This document shows positions 11,285 to 23,496 of a stretch of 64,000 nt of DNA, piece after piece (position 1 is the stretch's first letter; every line of letters begins with the position of its first letter). A program made the position numbers and the translations under genes. The notes beneath the pieces were generated by a model. That model had not been told where the DNA came from. It did not search any database and saw nothing but the letters and a program-made list of their open reading frames with translations. The DNA is taken from the NCBI GenBank assembly GCA_963969365.1, contig OZ017747.1, forward strand, positions 2,418,001 to 2,482,000, read 5' to 3'. Origin of the DNA: Asterochloris sp. CNOR1. Its lineage: Eukaryota > Chlorophyta > Trebouxiophyceae > Trebouxiales > Trebouxiaceae.

Positions 11285-14200
11285 ATGTCGCCTTCACACT
11301 ACACCATCACCCTTGGCAGTCCATTCGGCACTATCTGGAAAACTGGCAGGCCTGAGGTGCAGGATAGTGGACTCCTCACTGCTGTGAAGCTGCCCCAGCC
11401 AGACGTCAAGTTTGTACAGTGTGATATCAGCTCAGCCGCAGACACTGTTGCCACAATCACAACTAAGGGAGTGGTGCATCTGTTCCATATCAAGCAGTGA
11501 GTGCTGCCTGCTTCTGCCCTGATTCAAGGGACTCCACAGCCCAGAAATGCCCCACGCTGCTGCTTACAGGAACCGCTATGCCAAGCTTGATGGGTACCAG
11601 AGCGCTGGCACGGCCATCAAGTGCTCCGTCAGAGGCCGCTCAGAGGTGTACGCTGCGTTTGAGGATGGATCTGTGCGGGTCTACAGTACAGCACAGATGG
11701 CGCTGCTGGGGACGCTGCGAGGGCCTCACAGAACGTAGGACGCAGCTTACCAGCCTCATGCAGGGGCTTGAGAATCACAGGACACAGGCAATCTCGCCTG
11801 CTGAGCGCTGCGCACTTCATGTGGGAAACGGGGGTCTCCGCCAACAGGCATTCCTGCCTGCTGGATATGCAGGCATAAGCATTTCTGATAAAGGTGTTGG
11901 ATTTGTGGTGGCTCTGAGATCTGCAGGCACAGGACTTGCTTCATGCTGAGGAGGAGATACAGTAGTCCCTGCCTGCTGGAGCTCCTGGCATGACTATCTT
12001 CACCGGCTGCAGGTCACAGCGCTGGTCATGTGCCGAGAGCTGCAGGCACCTCAGCTTCTGCTTGCTGAGGAGGGGTGATGGCGGTACTGTGCTTGCCTGC
12101 TGCAGGCCTGTGCGGTCCATGTCTGTCAGGAGCAGTGGCGAGGAGCTCATCACAGTGTCAAAGGATGCAGTCATCCTGTGGAACCTCAAGGTGAAATGGT
12201 GAATGCCGCCAGCCTACAAGGCTGGTTAGTGTCGGTCTGCAGCCCTGGCTGCAAACCCACCAGGTGGTGTAGTGCTCCTGAGAGTTCAAAGGTGTCAACT
12301 CCACCAGAGACAGCCTGACCCGCGAGAGGCAGGGGTGCAGGAGCAGTGGCAGAGACACCATGCTCCTGCGACCAACCATCTGTGCCTGCCTACAGACGCT
12401 GACACGGTCTAAGGCTCTGGGCAGCGGGCCATATGGGGCTCTGTCAGCCAGCTACACCCCAGGGAACAACTCCATCATCACCCCATTCAAGGTCAGCCCT
12501 GCTGGACCTGTGCAGCCAAGCAGCCTGCAAAGGTGCTGAGCTAGCATTGTCTGCCAAACTCTGCCTTGGCCATTAGCTACACAGTTGTCAATCATCACTC
12601 AGAAGGCTGAGGCTACAGTAAGTAAGCTGGACCAGGGCTGCCTGCCGGGCCGTGGCTGCATGAGATGGCGCTGTCAAGCCAGCATATGACGACTGCCTCC
12701 ACCCTATCCTGCAGGACGACAGCTTCTGGCTGTGGGATGCAGCCACACTCACCCTGCAGCGCAAGATCAGCCAGCCCATCCCGCAGCCTGCGCAGCCTGC
12801 CTGCCGCTGTTCAGCTGTCAGCTTGGACGGCCAGCTGCTGGTGGCGGGTGGGGCAGGCCCCCTCCTGTTCGTCTGGAGCCTGCCAACAGGGCAGCTGTTG
12901 CACGCTGTGCACCTGCCCCTGGCCGAGGGCGTGTTTGGGACAGTCCAGCTGCAATTTTTGCCAGACAACTCCACTGTGGCAGGTGAGCTGCAGCCCGCTT
13001 GAAGAGCTCTGTCAGCACCATGCACCTCTCAACAGCAGTCACTAACCCAAGCCCTGATGATGCAGCTCTGGGCACTGATGGGCATGTTCGTTTTGTCGAT
13101 CTGGAGGCAGCCAGCCTGACGTGCAGAGTCGCACCAGTGGCTGAGCAGCAAGCGTTTCAGCATATGGCCATCGATGCCCGCGGCAACTATGCCGCAGCTG
13201 TCACCCGCGATGGGCAGGCAAGGCCTGCCTGCTCTTGCTGTCTTCAGCTGCCTGGCTGGCACCAGTGCTTGCTTCAGTTGACCCAGAATCTCACTGCTGA
13301 GCTGGCAGCTAAGTTTGTTCAGCTGTGCAGAGGTTGTCACAAGTGGCAAGCTTCTGCTGCAGATGCACCTGCATGACCTAGCGATGGCAAGGAAGCAGCA
13401 GGCAGGGTTCGCGCAGGCCCTAAGGAAGACTTTGCGCAGCTCTTTGGTGCAAGCCAGCAGCGCAGCGGCAGCCGCTGCAGACAGGTGTCAAGGGCCTTTC
13501 AGTCCCAGCTCACAATCAGCAAAGAGCAATGGCAGAGGCAGCTTGCCCTCGGGTCTGCCTCCCCACCCTGATCTTCTGGTGCTGCCCCCCCAGGGTGGGC
13601 AGTTGAGGCCCCCTAAGCCTGTGCTGGATGGCAGCAAGATTGCTGCTCTGGGGGAGGCGAGGCACGAACCCTGGACAACAGGCAGGCCACCATAAGAGCA
13701 GCTTGCAGCATGACCGGTCTGCAGCCATCAGCACGCCCCACATTCATACATGCAGTTCTGGCGTTTTGATTTCTCCTCAGCTTCATAGACTTGCCCTGCA
13801 CCAGCTCCTTGCAGCATCTGGACTGCCCTGCGGCTTGTGCAGCTTGGGCTGCCACATGCGGCTCTGCCTGGCTGCAGGTGCCAGCATGCATCTGACTCAG
13901 AAGAGCAAGCCAGAGGTCCGTCCCGGCCAGCTGTTCAGAGTGGCTCGCCTGGATCCAGAGGCCTCCATGCTTAATGAAAGGCGCCTGCAGGCAGGTGACT
14001 CTCAGCAGCTGCTGCACCTGCCAAAGCCTGTCATGTCAGCATTGCTCAACCCCTGTCAGTCTTCCAATGCCGGCTGCTGAGCCTGTCAATCTCCCCTGGC
14101 AGGGCGACTGATGCTGACGCTCTGCTGGGTTCCAGCAGCTGGTGCTGCACCTGTCAGCACCCTCCAGGGCAAGGCTGCTGATCCTGTGTGAACCTCTACC

Positions 14201-17200
14201 TGGTGGCATATTGCTCTCTACAGCATACCTGCACACAAATCCAGCCTGCCGCACCTGCAGGAGCTGCTGCTGGCATATGGCGAGTACCCCTCGCGGTACA
14301 GGCTGATGATCTGGGAGTTCCTGCTGCGCCTGCCGCACAACTCTGGAGCCCATCAGGCAAGGCGCCTGCTGCTGTCTGCACTAACCAGGCACCCAGGGCT
14401 CACGCAGCTGCATGCACACCCTGTGGGACATGCAAAGCATGCAGCACCAGACCCCCTGCAAGCTGCAGGGTGACGTGTTCATCTGCCAGCTGGTGTCATC
14501 CCTGTCTGCCTTCTCAGGGCTTCTGGGCAACTTTGCAGGGTCTGGTGGACCGAGGCCTGCACCCAGCGTTTGCCGCACTGGAGCAGGACTGCCCCCTGCA
14601 AGACCGAAGCCTCCTGCGGCGCCTGAGCCGAGTGCTGTCTGCCCTGGCCCACTGGGCGCCCATCTTTGGGGAAGTGGGCTTCCTGCCGGCCGCCTCCTTC
14701 CCCTTTGTGAAGCTGTTTGGCGCAGACGAGGAGACCTGCTTTGAGGTGCGTGCACAAGGCAGTTCAGGACTGCGCGGTGGCTTGCCGCAGTGCTTCGGTG
14801 GCGGCTATGGCTGTGCCAGAGCCTGAAATGTCCCTGGTTGAAGGCTTTGTTCGAGCATTTTTGAACATGAGTAGCCCACTGCTTGATCACTGCAGGCTTC
14901 GGCTATGCTGACCTGTGGCAAGCATTGCTCACGTTTCCAGCTCATGCAGGTCCTGGCAACCCTGATGCTGAACTGGGGTCGCCACTGGTTTGAGCACTTC
15001 CCCAGTCCTCCCATGCATGTGCTGGGCAAGCTTGAAGAGCTGCTCTCGCACCATGACCCCAATTTGCACCAGCTCTTAGCGCCAGGTGCGCATGCACGGC
15101 TGGGACCATGAATGCAATAATGATCAATGCAACTGTTGGTGATTTGTCATGCACCAGTAGCTCACCGACTGCAGCACTCTGTGCACCTCCCATGTTTATG
15201 TATCCGCCCATGTGCAGGCCTGCCGTGGCCTCCTTTGCCATGAAGGACTCTGCTTCAGCTCTGGGGAACTGCAATGCAGGCTTGCAGGGGCACGCCTGGG
15301 CACTCCTGTCCACCCTGCTCACTGAGGTACTGCCCAAGACGGACTGGTTGAAGGTTTGGGATCACGCCTTCAGCAATGAGCCAACCTTTCTTCTGTTTCT
15401 GATATTGAGCTTTATGATAGCCAAGCGGGGCCAGCTCGCCGGCTGCCAGTCAGCAGAAGAGCTGGACACCGTCTTCAGGCAAACCAGTACGACTGATGTG
15501 AACCAGGTGCGCTTAGCTCCCTGTTAGCTGCTTGCTCGGCCACTCTCTTCATGACATCTACCTTATCGCTGCCTCAACAACAACAGGCAAGCTTCTCAGA
15601 CTTCAGCAGCATTGAACACGCAGCCCAGAGCATGGTGCCGCAGCTGTGCATGCGCTCTTGACACCCTGCAGCTACTACCGCAGAAGTGACAGGGCTACAC
15701 TGCCATGCAACTGTAGCCATAGATGTGACAGGGCTGCACTGCCATGCAGCTCATCAGGCAAGCCTACCGCCTGAGGCGGGACACACCCTCCAGCATGCTG
15801 CCAGACCCAGAGCCACTGCGGCCCCTGCCTGCGGAAGTGGGACACTATCCTGTGTTCAACGCCTTCCCCAGGGCAGCTGTGCAGGCGCAGGTGAGTCGCT
15901 TGAGTGCACTACACATCAATTGCCAGAAAGCCTCCAACAGGCATGGGCCACTGCTGTCCTGCGCAACTCCGCTCATCTTGCGGCCTTGGCGCGGCTGATA
16001 ATGCCAAAATGCACATAGTCTGTTACTCAGGCAGCAAGGCAGCAGTCAAACACTCCGATGGTTACCTGCTGCCTGTTGCAGAGCGCTGATCGGGAGCGCA
16101 TTGCGGCCCAGGAGGCAGCGCTTGTCCGCCGCCGCCGCATCGTGGCCGACCTGGAGCTGCGCAGCAATGCCCTGGCTCAGCAGGAGAAGGCACTGGCCAG
16201 GGTAGGCAAGCAACTGCAATACGAGTTGCAGCAGCAGCCCTGTGGTGGGTGGCAGCTGGACTACCACTGCCTGGCATCTGGCTGGCACTGCGTGGGGCCT
16301 GACAGCTGAGGTGCTGAACTCATGCTGGGGCGCAGCCTGGCTGTGTGCAGGTGTTTACAGGAACGGCAGCGTCTGCGTGTGCCCTAGAGGTGTGGCGGAG
16401 CTTCCCTGAAGGTGCCTTGCCTGCACGACCTACAGCAGTGCTATTTTGCCTGTAGGTGCATTCCAAGGTGTGTGTGGCCGTGCAGAAGCAGCAGTAAGTA
16501 TCTGTGCTGACCCCGTAGCGCCTGGCCTCCCTGTGATGTTGTCTAGAGGTGGATGGCTCCATGTGGCACTGCAGGAGAGGCAGCGCCTGTCTGCGCTTGA
16601 GGTGGAGCGTCGGGCCGCGCTGCGGGGCCATGAGGCAGAGATGGCAGCTGAGCAGGCACGTTTGGATGACCGAGCCAAGGAGCAGCGCCTGGCGCAGGTG
16701 GCCATTGTGGAGCAGAGCTACCAGAAACAGCTCCAGGTAGATTTTGCGCCCCAAACATGGCAGTCTTGGGAGTCAGGTGACCATTGTGGAGTACAGCTGG
16801 CAGAAGCAGTTCAGAGGTGGGTCATCTGTGCAGGAAGTGCGCCCATGCTAATCCTGGGGCCAATGAAATGCACAGCTTGGGCCAGCACCCAGGCAGCACA
16901 GAGTGTTCGCCACCTACCCCGCCCAAAAACTATTGGGCCTTTTGGATATTACATGGTACCCTGCGCTGACCGCTGCTTCAAGAATGAGCAGGTAGTTGAC
17001 TGCAGGCGCTGCGGCAGGAATGGACTTCTGAGCTGAAGGCTCTAGAGCAGGATGTGGAAGCCAAGCGTCGCCTGGCTACCCAGGAGCTGAGCAGCCGCGC
17101 AGAGGAGGAGACAATCAGGGTGAGAGAAAGCGGCTGTACCCTGCTGAGCTTGTCACTCAACACATGTCATGGGTGCAGTGCCCAGGCCGCAAGCGGTTCC

Positions 17201-20200
17201 CTGCACCAGTTGGGTCCCTGAGTGCTGCAGTGCTTGGGAGGCACATGAGGCTGCCTACATCCAAAGGCACAGGGAGTCCAGTCAGTTCCTGCATCTCTGG
17301 CTATTCTGAGGCGCATGGTGCGGCGGGGGGGGGGGGGGGGGGGGGGGCATGCCCAAGCCTGCAGCTTGCAGGTGCCGCAGTTTCAGGCGGCTCAGCACCC
17401 CTGTCAGGTGTTAAAGGTCTCTCACCAGCCACCTCTGACAACTATGCTTTGTGGACGCTGCACAGAGTGGCTTTGAGGCTAAGTCCCTTGCACCTGCAGG
17501 CGCTGGAGTTTCAGGCATCTCAACGCACCTGGCAGCTGCAGCAGGACGCCCACCAGGCAGCTGCGCAGGCGCAGATGAAGCATGAGATCGCAGCACGGCA
17601 GGCGGGCATTGAGGCCCGGCGGCGGCAGCAGCTGGTGCAGTGGGCAGCGGAGGATGAGGAGCGCCAGCTGCAGCACAGCGAGGTGAGGCTGGCTATCCGA
17701 CAAGCAGGGAGCCTCAATGTTTGAGCATGCTTTTCCCCCACCACTTCCAGAACCTGCAGGTGAGCCATGCCATGAACACCCCACAGCTGCAACACGCTTG
17801 CTGCACCACTGGCCAGCCATTTTTGGAAATGGTGTTCAGGAGACAGGGAGGTGCAGCAAGCCTTCAAGCGTTGTAGGGCATCGACCCTGGGGTTCAACAC
17901 ACAGCACACTGTGACAGCGCTCAGCTGCGTGTGTCAGCAGGCAAGGCCGTTCTCTACCGACCTGGGCTGTCCTGATGGCTGGCAGACCTGTGATTGCGAT
18001 TGAGCTGAGCTGTCGTCTGCAGGCCGAGAAACGCAGGGCAGCGCTGGCTGCCGCAGAAGCTGAGGCTGCAGCACGCAAGGAGGCCCAGATGCTGCTGTTT
18101 GAGAAAGAGCTGGAGCATGATGCTGAGCTTGCGCAGGTGAAGGGTGTTGCTGCATTTGAGTGTGAGAGTGGCCTGCAGACCTGCAAACAAGGCTTCCTGC
18201 TAAGCTCAAGCTACTCTCCAGACTGCTGAGCTCAAGCTACTCTGACATCTTTGAGTTCAATCTGATCTCATGTTTACTGAGCCTCTTCAGGCCTGGCCTC
18301 AGCACTGACACACCTGGGCAGCATGCACCTCTGCCTGCTGACATGTGCAGCTGCTGGTAAGGCATGTACCACCCCCCTGCGCCCGCTGGCCCAAGGCTCA
18401 ATACCTGCAGTACCACAGTGAGCTACAGGCAAAGGTGCCAGCTGACCGAACTGGCGGTGGCTGCAGGTGAAGCGGGAGCGCCACCTGCGCTTGACAGCAG
18501 AGAACGATGCTGCAGCCACTGCAGCTGCTGTGGAGTCTGAGCGCATTAGGACGCTGGCACGGGATGCTGAGGATGCAGCTTACCTCCAAATGAAGGTAGG
18601 AGCAAAGCAGTGTCCTGGGCAAAAGCATGAGGGCAGTGCATCTGCACTCTCAATGGAAGCAGGCTGGTTGCTCCACTGCAACTGCACCCACTGTTGACTG
18701 ACAAGATGTCACAGCCTCACAGCCAGGTGCACAATCGCATGTACTGGCTTCTGCACAGGCATCAGCGCAAGCCGCAGTATCTTGACCAAGCTGGCTGCCA
18801 TGCTGCAAAGTCTGATGCACACCTGCATCAAATGAGGTGGGCTGCCCTGCAGGCTGAGGCTGACACGACCTGGTATGAGTCAGAGCAGCTGCGGCGGGAG
18901 GCTGCAGAACAGGCCCTCCAGGAAGAGAAGGACGCAGCGGCGCGTCTGCAGAAGCAGGTTTTGTATGATGTGCGCCGGGGAGCAGCCCTGCGGGAGAAGG
19001 ACGCCCAGCTGTTGGAGCGCAGGTGCGTTTGACACCTTACTGCACTGGCGGCAGCCAGGCGTTGCTCTGTAGCCTGTTGCGCAAGTCTCAATCAGCCTTC
19101 GAGAGAAGGGCCGATGCACATCTGTGCATTGGCTGCATGGTGGCTAGCTGCGAGCATGCTTTCATGCGTCGGTCCTGGGAACTTGGTGTGCACTGCGTGA
19201 GCAGCAGCAAGGCCCAGCATGATTACAGCTGTGAGTGTCTGCACTTGCGCATGAAGGCCCCACAGCGCCCTCTGCCTGCATCAGCGGTGCAGCACTGACG
19301 CTGAGGAACAATCCTGTCTTTGGCTGCAGGCGCCAGCTGGAGCGCCAGAATGCAGAGGAGGAGCGTGCCTCCCGCAAGGTGCTGGAGCGCCTGCTGGCGG
19401 AGCGGCGGCGGCATGAGGAAGTTAACTTTGAGATCAAACTCAGAGATGAGGCAGTCAAGGTCAGCTGGCACCTCCAGGGATGTGCTGCGGGTTGCAGGGA
19501 TGCCGGTGCCATCAGCCTCAGGGAAGACTTGTTGGTATGCTATTCACTGTGGCCACAAAAGAATGATCGGCGCTGGACAAGGTATTTGTCCCAGTCCAGC
19601 CTGGGTAAGGGTTCAGCTGATCTGCTGTGCTGGTGACCCACTGCAATTTTCCACCACATCAGCCGGTCAGACTGACAATCTGCAGCCTTACATGCCTCAC
19701 CTGCAGGCCCGGCTTGAGCACGCCACCCAGGTAGGCAGCGCACAGCAGGCAGCAGAGCAGGAGGAGCGCTCCCGGATGGCTGCGCTTGCAGAGCAAGTGG
19801 CCAATCAGGCAGCCCAGCGTGAGGGGGAGACACGGCGACGCCATGAGGAGGCCATGAGCCAGCTGGCCCTGGCGCGCGAGAAGCAGGCAGGCCTTGTTGT
19901 GTTGGCGCCTTGTCGCATGCTGGTTAGGTTCCTCACAGTATGATTCATGTCTGGGTGTGGCATTCTGCATAGCCTATGTTGAATGGCGTACATGGCATGG
20001 CATTGGGGTGCCAGAGTCGCCCACTCCATAGTTGGAGGGTGCATGATCTGCTCCAAAGCTGGCATTTGCTGGGGATGGCATGGGGCTGTGTGGGTGCAGT
20101 CTGGTGTATATGTCTGTCCGTGAGCTCCCACAGCTGTGAGCAAAGTGTACTGCGCAGGCTGCAAAGCAGGCAGCTTCATGTATGGCCAGGGCTGTGGGAT

Positions 20201-21439
20201 GTTCCACGTTCAGGGGAGCTTTGCTCGCTCTGGGGTCAGGCATCTAGCTTGCAGCAGGCAGGCTTGAGGGCTGTCTGGGACATTGCAGGCCGCCTCTGTT
20301 AGATCTTGGTTGCAGATGACAAGGGGCAGCAAGCTTTCGCAGCCTGCCATGATCCAACATGCACCGACACCGGACCTGCACCCCAAAAGGCAGGCCTGCA
20401 CTGGCACAAGTGCAATGCCTGCCAACTACAACTAGTACGGCACATTGGTGTACCCTGCGTCAAATCTTTGCCCTTTTGAGATTGGCAAGCTACCCCAGGC
20501 ATGGTGCAGATTTTGCATCTGGACAAGGCCTGGCGTCAGCGTGTGATGAAGCAGGAGCTGGCAGAGCTGGCCAAGGAGAACACTGATGCCAACAGGCAGC
20601 AGACCACGCAGGAGCTGGCCCTCACCCGCAAGGAGCATGAGGCAGCCAAGGAGGTCTGTGCAGGACATCCTGAGCCTCCTCTGCCACTCATTCTGAGATG
20701 TTGCGTGGCTCAGCTTTAGCCTGCCTGGTCCCGTATGGCAGTGTGTGCCTTCTGCCATGAAGATGTGGTGCTTGCTCAGCCTATTCAAGGCCCCCTGGCT
20801 GATGCCGCTCTGCGGTGCATTGCAAAGCTCTGCTCCAGGACTCGGCTGCTCCGCCCAGCTGCCAGCTTTCTAGCTCAGCAAGGAAACAGCCTGCTTGTGC
20901 TGCACCACCATGTGTCCTCAAGGAAGGTCATCTCCTCGACTTGTATGGGCACTGGGTGCTGCAGGTGGCCCGCCTGTCGCGGCAGACGCGCCGCCTGCAG
21001 GGCGAGCTGCGGGAGTGGGTGCCCTCGAGCGACGTGCAGCATCCAGGACGCAGCACTACAGCAGAGCCCTCAGCGAGTGCACGCCCTGCTGCGGCAACTG
21101 AGCCCACAGGCACCAGGTATGAGGCCGCTCACAGCTGCTGTACAAGGTACTGCTTGCAAATGTGGAAAGCCTGCCACGTGACGTCCTCCATTCACCGCAG
21201 CACAGCAAGAGTTTGGCTGCAATGGCGTGATATGCCTCTGCAGTGGGGCACCTGCATTCAGATCTGATGCAGCAGAGGCGCCTACTCAGCAGGAGCCGGT
21301 CAAACAGAGCAATGATGCCCCACTGGATGATGAGGCAGGGGACACTCTCTCCAGCACCACATCCACCAGTGTGCCCATTGGCGACACCAGCCAGGACACG
21401 CTGGGGACGACTCTGTCCCCTGATGTGGAGGGAACGTAA
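11285..21439 (+). CDS. TBC1D31: TBC1D31/WDR67 homologue: WD40 repeats, TBC domain, long coiled coil
   Basis: In animals TBC1D31 is a centriolar-satellite/ciliary-base protein with a Rab-GAP-type TBC fold. Early exons here are 11285-11496, 11570-11734, 12106-12190, 12396-12491, 12715-12982 and about 13069-13217, giving WD40-type blades (GVVHLFHIKQ, VYAAFEDGSVRVYS, ELITVSKDAVILWNL, SFWLWDAATLTLQ, LLVAGGAGPLLFVWSL). The TBC region begins with RRLQ|ELLLAYGEYPSRYR across the 13990 donor and continues VLSALAHWAPIFGEVGFLP, NWGRHWFEHFPSPP, DWLKVWDHAFSNEPTF and EVGHYPVFNAFPRA, closely tracking the animal protein. From about 16080 to 21100 short exons encode Glu/Gln/Arg/Ala coiled coil. The acidic tail ends at TAA 21437-21439. 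The catalytic Arg/Gln fingers of active RabGAPs were not evident. The first ATG was chosen as the only nearby in-frame Met. Confidence 0.88.
11935..12105 (+). repeat. Tandem duplicate of intron 3'-end sequence in TBC1D31
   Basis: A unit of about 63 bp running from GCAGGCAC...TTG through CTGAGGAGG to TGCCTGCTG occurs near 11921-11983 and again directly before the acceptor near 12043-12105. The two copies share order and spacing of several blocks but are diverged. Confidence 0.55.
15686..15749 (+). repeat. Tandem copy next to a TBC1D31 acceptor
   Basis: GTGACAGGGCTRCACTGCCA (positions 15686-15705 and 15725-15744) occurs twice with a 39-bp period and only one mismatch. The second copy runs straight into the acceptor CAG at 15747-15749, which opens the exon beginning LIRQAYRLRRD. 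Confidence 0.8.
16695..16816 (+). repeat. Exon-3'-edge echo in TBC1D31 (clearest example)
   Basis: The coding exon edge 16695-16736 (QVAIVEQSYQKQLQ, donor at 16737) is repeated in the following intron at about 16774-16815 with an offset of 79 bp. The copy would read QVTIVEYSWQKQFR and is followed by GTGGGT, a usable donor. About 35 of 42 bases match. Confidence 0.85.
17325..17347 (+). repeat. 23-nt uninterrupted G run in an intron
   Basis: Positions 17325-17347 are all G, inside a TBC1D31 intron. A run this long may form G-quadruplexes and is also a typical place for polymerase slippage or sequencing-length error. Confidence 0.95.
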
Positions 21440-21767
21440 GAAGGACCAATGCCTTGCAGCCGCTTTAGTGTTTGAATGTGGCCAGGATTGCTGCTGCAGT
21501 TTTCGCACTGAGTCAAACACAAACCCAGAGTCCCGGCATCATTATAGCGAAGTTACCTGGGTTCTGTTCAGTGCAATCTTGTGAGATCTACTTGATTGAA
21601 AGTAAAGTGCAGGATTTGCGTATCAAAAACTTTCCCACACCTCTTGCAGCGCTTACAGACTCCCCGCTCTCCCTGCCTTGGTCTTTGTACCAGCGGGCAC
21701 CCCGCCTTGCATCCGGGAAGTTTTGGAAAGTCGGCTGGCGCCAGCTGACACCGCAGCACGCTGCGAT
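21440..21767. other. Intergenic region TBC1D31 / DUF506
   Basis: About 330 bp between two genes on the same strand. It should hold the TBC1D31 3' UTR and the DUF506 promoter and leader. It is locally AT-richer around 21536-21650. No specific element was recognised. Confidence 0.4.
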
Positions 21768-23496
21768 ATGAAGGTCAGTGAGGGGGCTGTTGAGGCCGTG
21801 GAGCGCAGTAGAGAGTATCTGACTAGACTCATAACTCCGGCCGATTCCCCTCCGTCTGCACCTGCCTGCTGCGTATGCAACTCCAAAAGACGTGAGAGGA
21901 GACGCCAGAAGAGAGCCAACGTCGAGCTGTCTGTGTGCAGGTTCAGGCCCTTAAGGCACTCAGCCTCCTGACCCCCTTCAATGGGGCACTTGTACGGGCC
22001 TCTTCTCAGAACATCCCCAAGGTTCCCAGTCTCCTGTTCGATATAGAGGTGAGCAGCAGGGGTTGAGTGATGAAGATGCTCCCACAGATATGCATGCTGC
22101 TGCCACATGGCAGCTCACGCAAACTCAGCGCATGCGCACTTTTCTGAGCCCAGGTGCCCCTGCCTGCTGCAGTTGGAGGACGGCAAGGAGAGCAAGCCCA
22201 ACGAAACAGATCAGTTTCCTGAGGCGGGAGTCGTCCAGCAGCTAAAATCTCTGTTGCACCCCTGGAGCACTCAGGAGGCTCACGTGAGCCCTGGCTGCAT
22301 CACTCTGAACTGTCGCAGCCCTGCTGCTATGCTGTGCCGTGCATCTTTCTGGTCCTCCGCATGCAGTGGCTTCTCACACTGCTGCCTGCTCCTGCGTGCA
22401 GCTGACCTCCCATGTGAGACTGGTGCAAGATGTGCTGCTGGGCAGTGGCGAGCAGAAACTTGACGTGCTTGAGGTGGCTGAGGGCCTCAGGCGCCTGGGG
22501 CACAGCGTGGTGATCCGCACAGCGCTGGGCGGCGGCGGCGGGGGGGAGTGCCTCCGGAATCTGAGGCACACCTTCCTGACTTGCACAGTGTCTGGTGAGG
22601 AGGCTGCCCGGCTTGCTTTGTGTTCCAGCTGCAGCACCCTCCAGGCCAATGGCCTGCATCTGGACATTTGCCTTGCTTGCGAGCAGGCCGTGTCTTCTCC
22701 TTGTGCCTTGCACTGGAGCTCTGTCAGGGACCAACAAGTGTCAAGAGGCGGGGCAGGGGTGCCAACTTGCCTCTCCCACCATCATGGCCCCAGCTGCCAC
22801 CTGTGCTACACCGGTACCACCTGTGCAACACGTCGGCACCTTGAGTCCTCTGCAGGCACCCCAGCAGCAGCCCAGCACCCGGTCAGCTATATCGTGGACC
22901 CCGCCTTTCGAGAGCAGTTTGAGATCCCCCATGTGTCGACACGGTATGCAGCCATTCTGGCCCACCTGCCGCGTGTGTTCATCGGCACTGAGGAGCGCGT
23001 GGGGCCCCTGGTGGAGCTGCTGTGCAGCGAGATCGGGGCTGCTTTCAAGCTGGCAGGCGCCACTCTGCCCCCCTGGCGTGCCTCCCCAGCCATGCTCAGC
23101 AAGTGGCGCCCTCGCAAGTCTACCGACTGCGTGCTGGGGGATGCTGACAGCGCTAGACAGGGGCAGGCCCCGCTGCTTCTGGACGCAGCCCCGCTGCAGA
23201 GCCGCGCAGCCTCAATGCCTGTGCCCCAGAACTTCCCGGCGCCTCTGTCGCTGACAGCGGGCGCAGGGAGGCGCCCCTCAATGCCTGTGGGCCTGGTCGG
23301 TCGACGCAATAGTGACTCCAAGCCGCACCTGTCCCCCGCGGTGCAGCTCACAGTACATCGGGCGGGGAGCCTGGGGGACATCCTTGATGTTGAGCAGGCT
23401 GCCCCTCGCATGCGGCTGGCACAGAGCCAGCTGTCATCGCTGAGCCCTGCCTACATGGCTGCCCAGGCTGCTAGGCACATGCTGCATGTGCTCTAG
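21768..23496 (+). CDS. DUF506 family (PDDEXK-like) protein
   Basis: Plant-lineage DUF506 (Pfam PF04720) proteins have a predicted PD-(D/E)XK nuclease-like fold; their biochemical role is not established. Diagnostic blocks are GECLRNLRHTFLTC, then SYIVDPAFREQFEIP, LPRVFIGTEERVGPLVELLC and LPPWRASPAMLSKW, in the family order. Exons recognised: about 21768-21872 (MKVSEGAVEAVERSREYL; end uncertain), 21942-22048 (VQALKALSLLTPFNGAL...DIE), one near 22160-22280 (LEDGKESKPNETDQ), about 22402-22594, and 22856-23496 (stop TAG). The last intron is 261 bp, divisible by three, and open in frame. After the conserved domain comes a roughly 110-residue Ser/Ala/Pro-rich tail with RRPSMP- and RRNSDS-type sites that could be phosphorylated. 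The 5' end is the weakest part of the model. Confidence 0.82.

Noticed and set aside
17325-17347. Structured regulatory RNA or riboswitch at the G run
   Set aside because: A homopolymer inside an intron; no surrounding conserved stem pattern seen.
22339-23496. Single uninterrupted 385-residue frame as the whole DUF506 protein
   Set aside because: The segment 22595-22855 has no family similarity and is bounded by good splice sites (G|GTGAGG, CTGCAG); removal restores the DUF506 block order.
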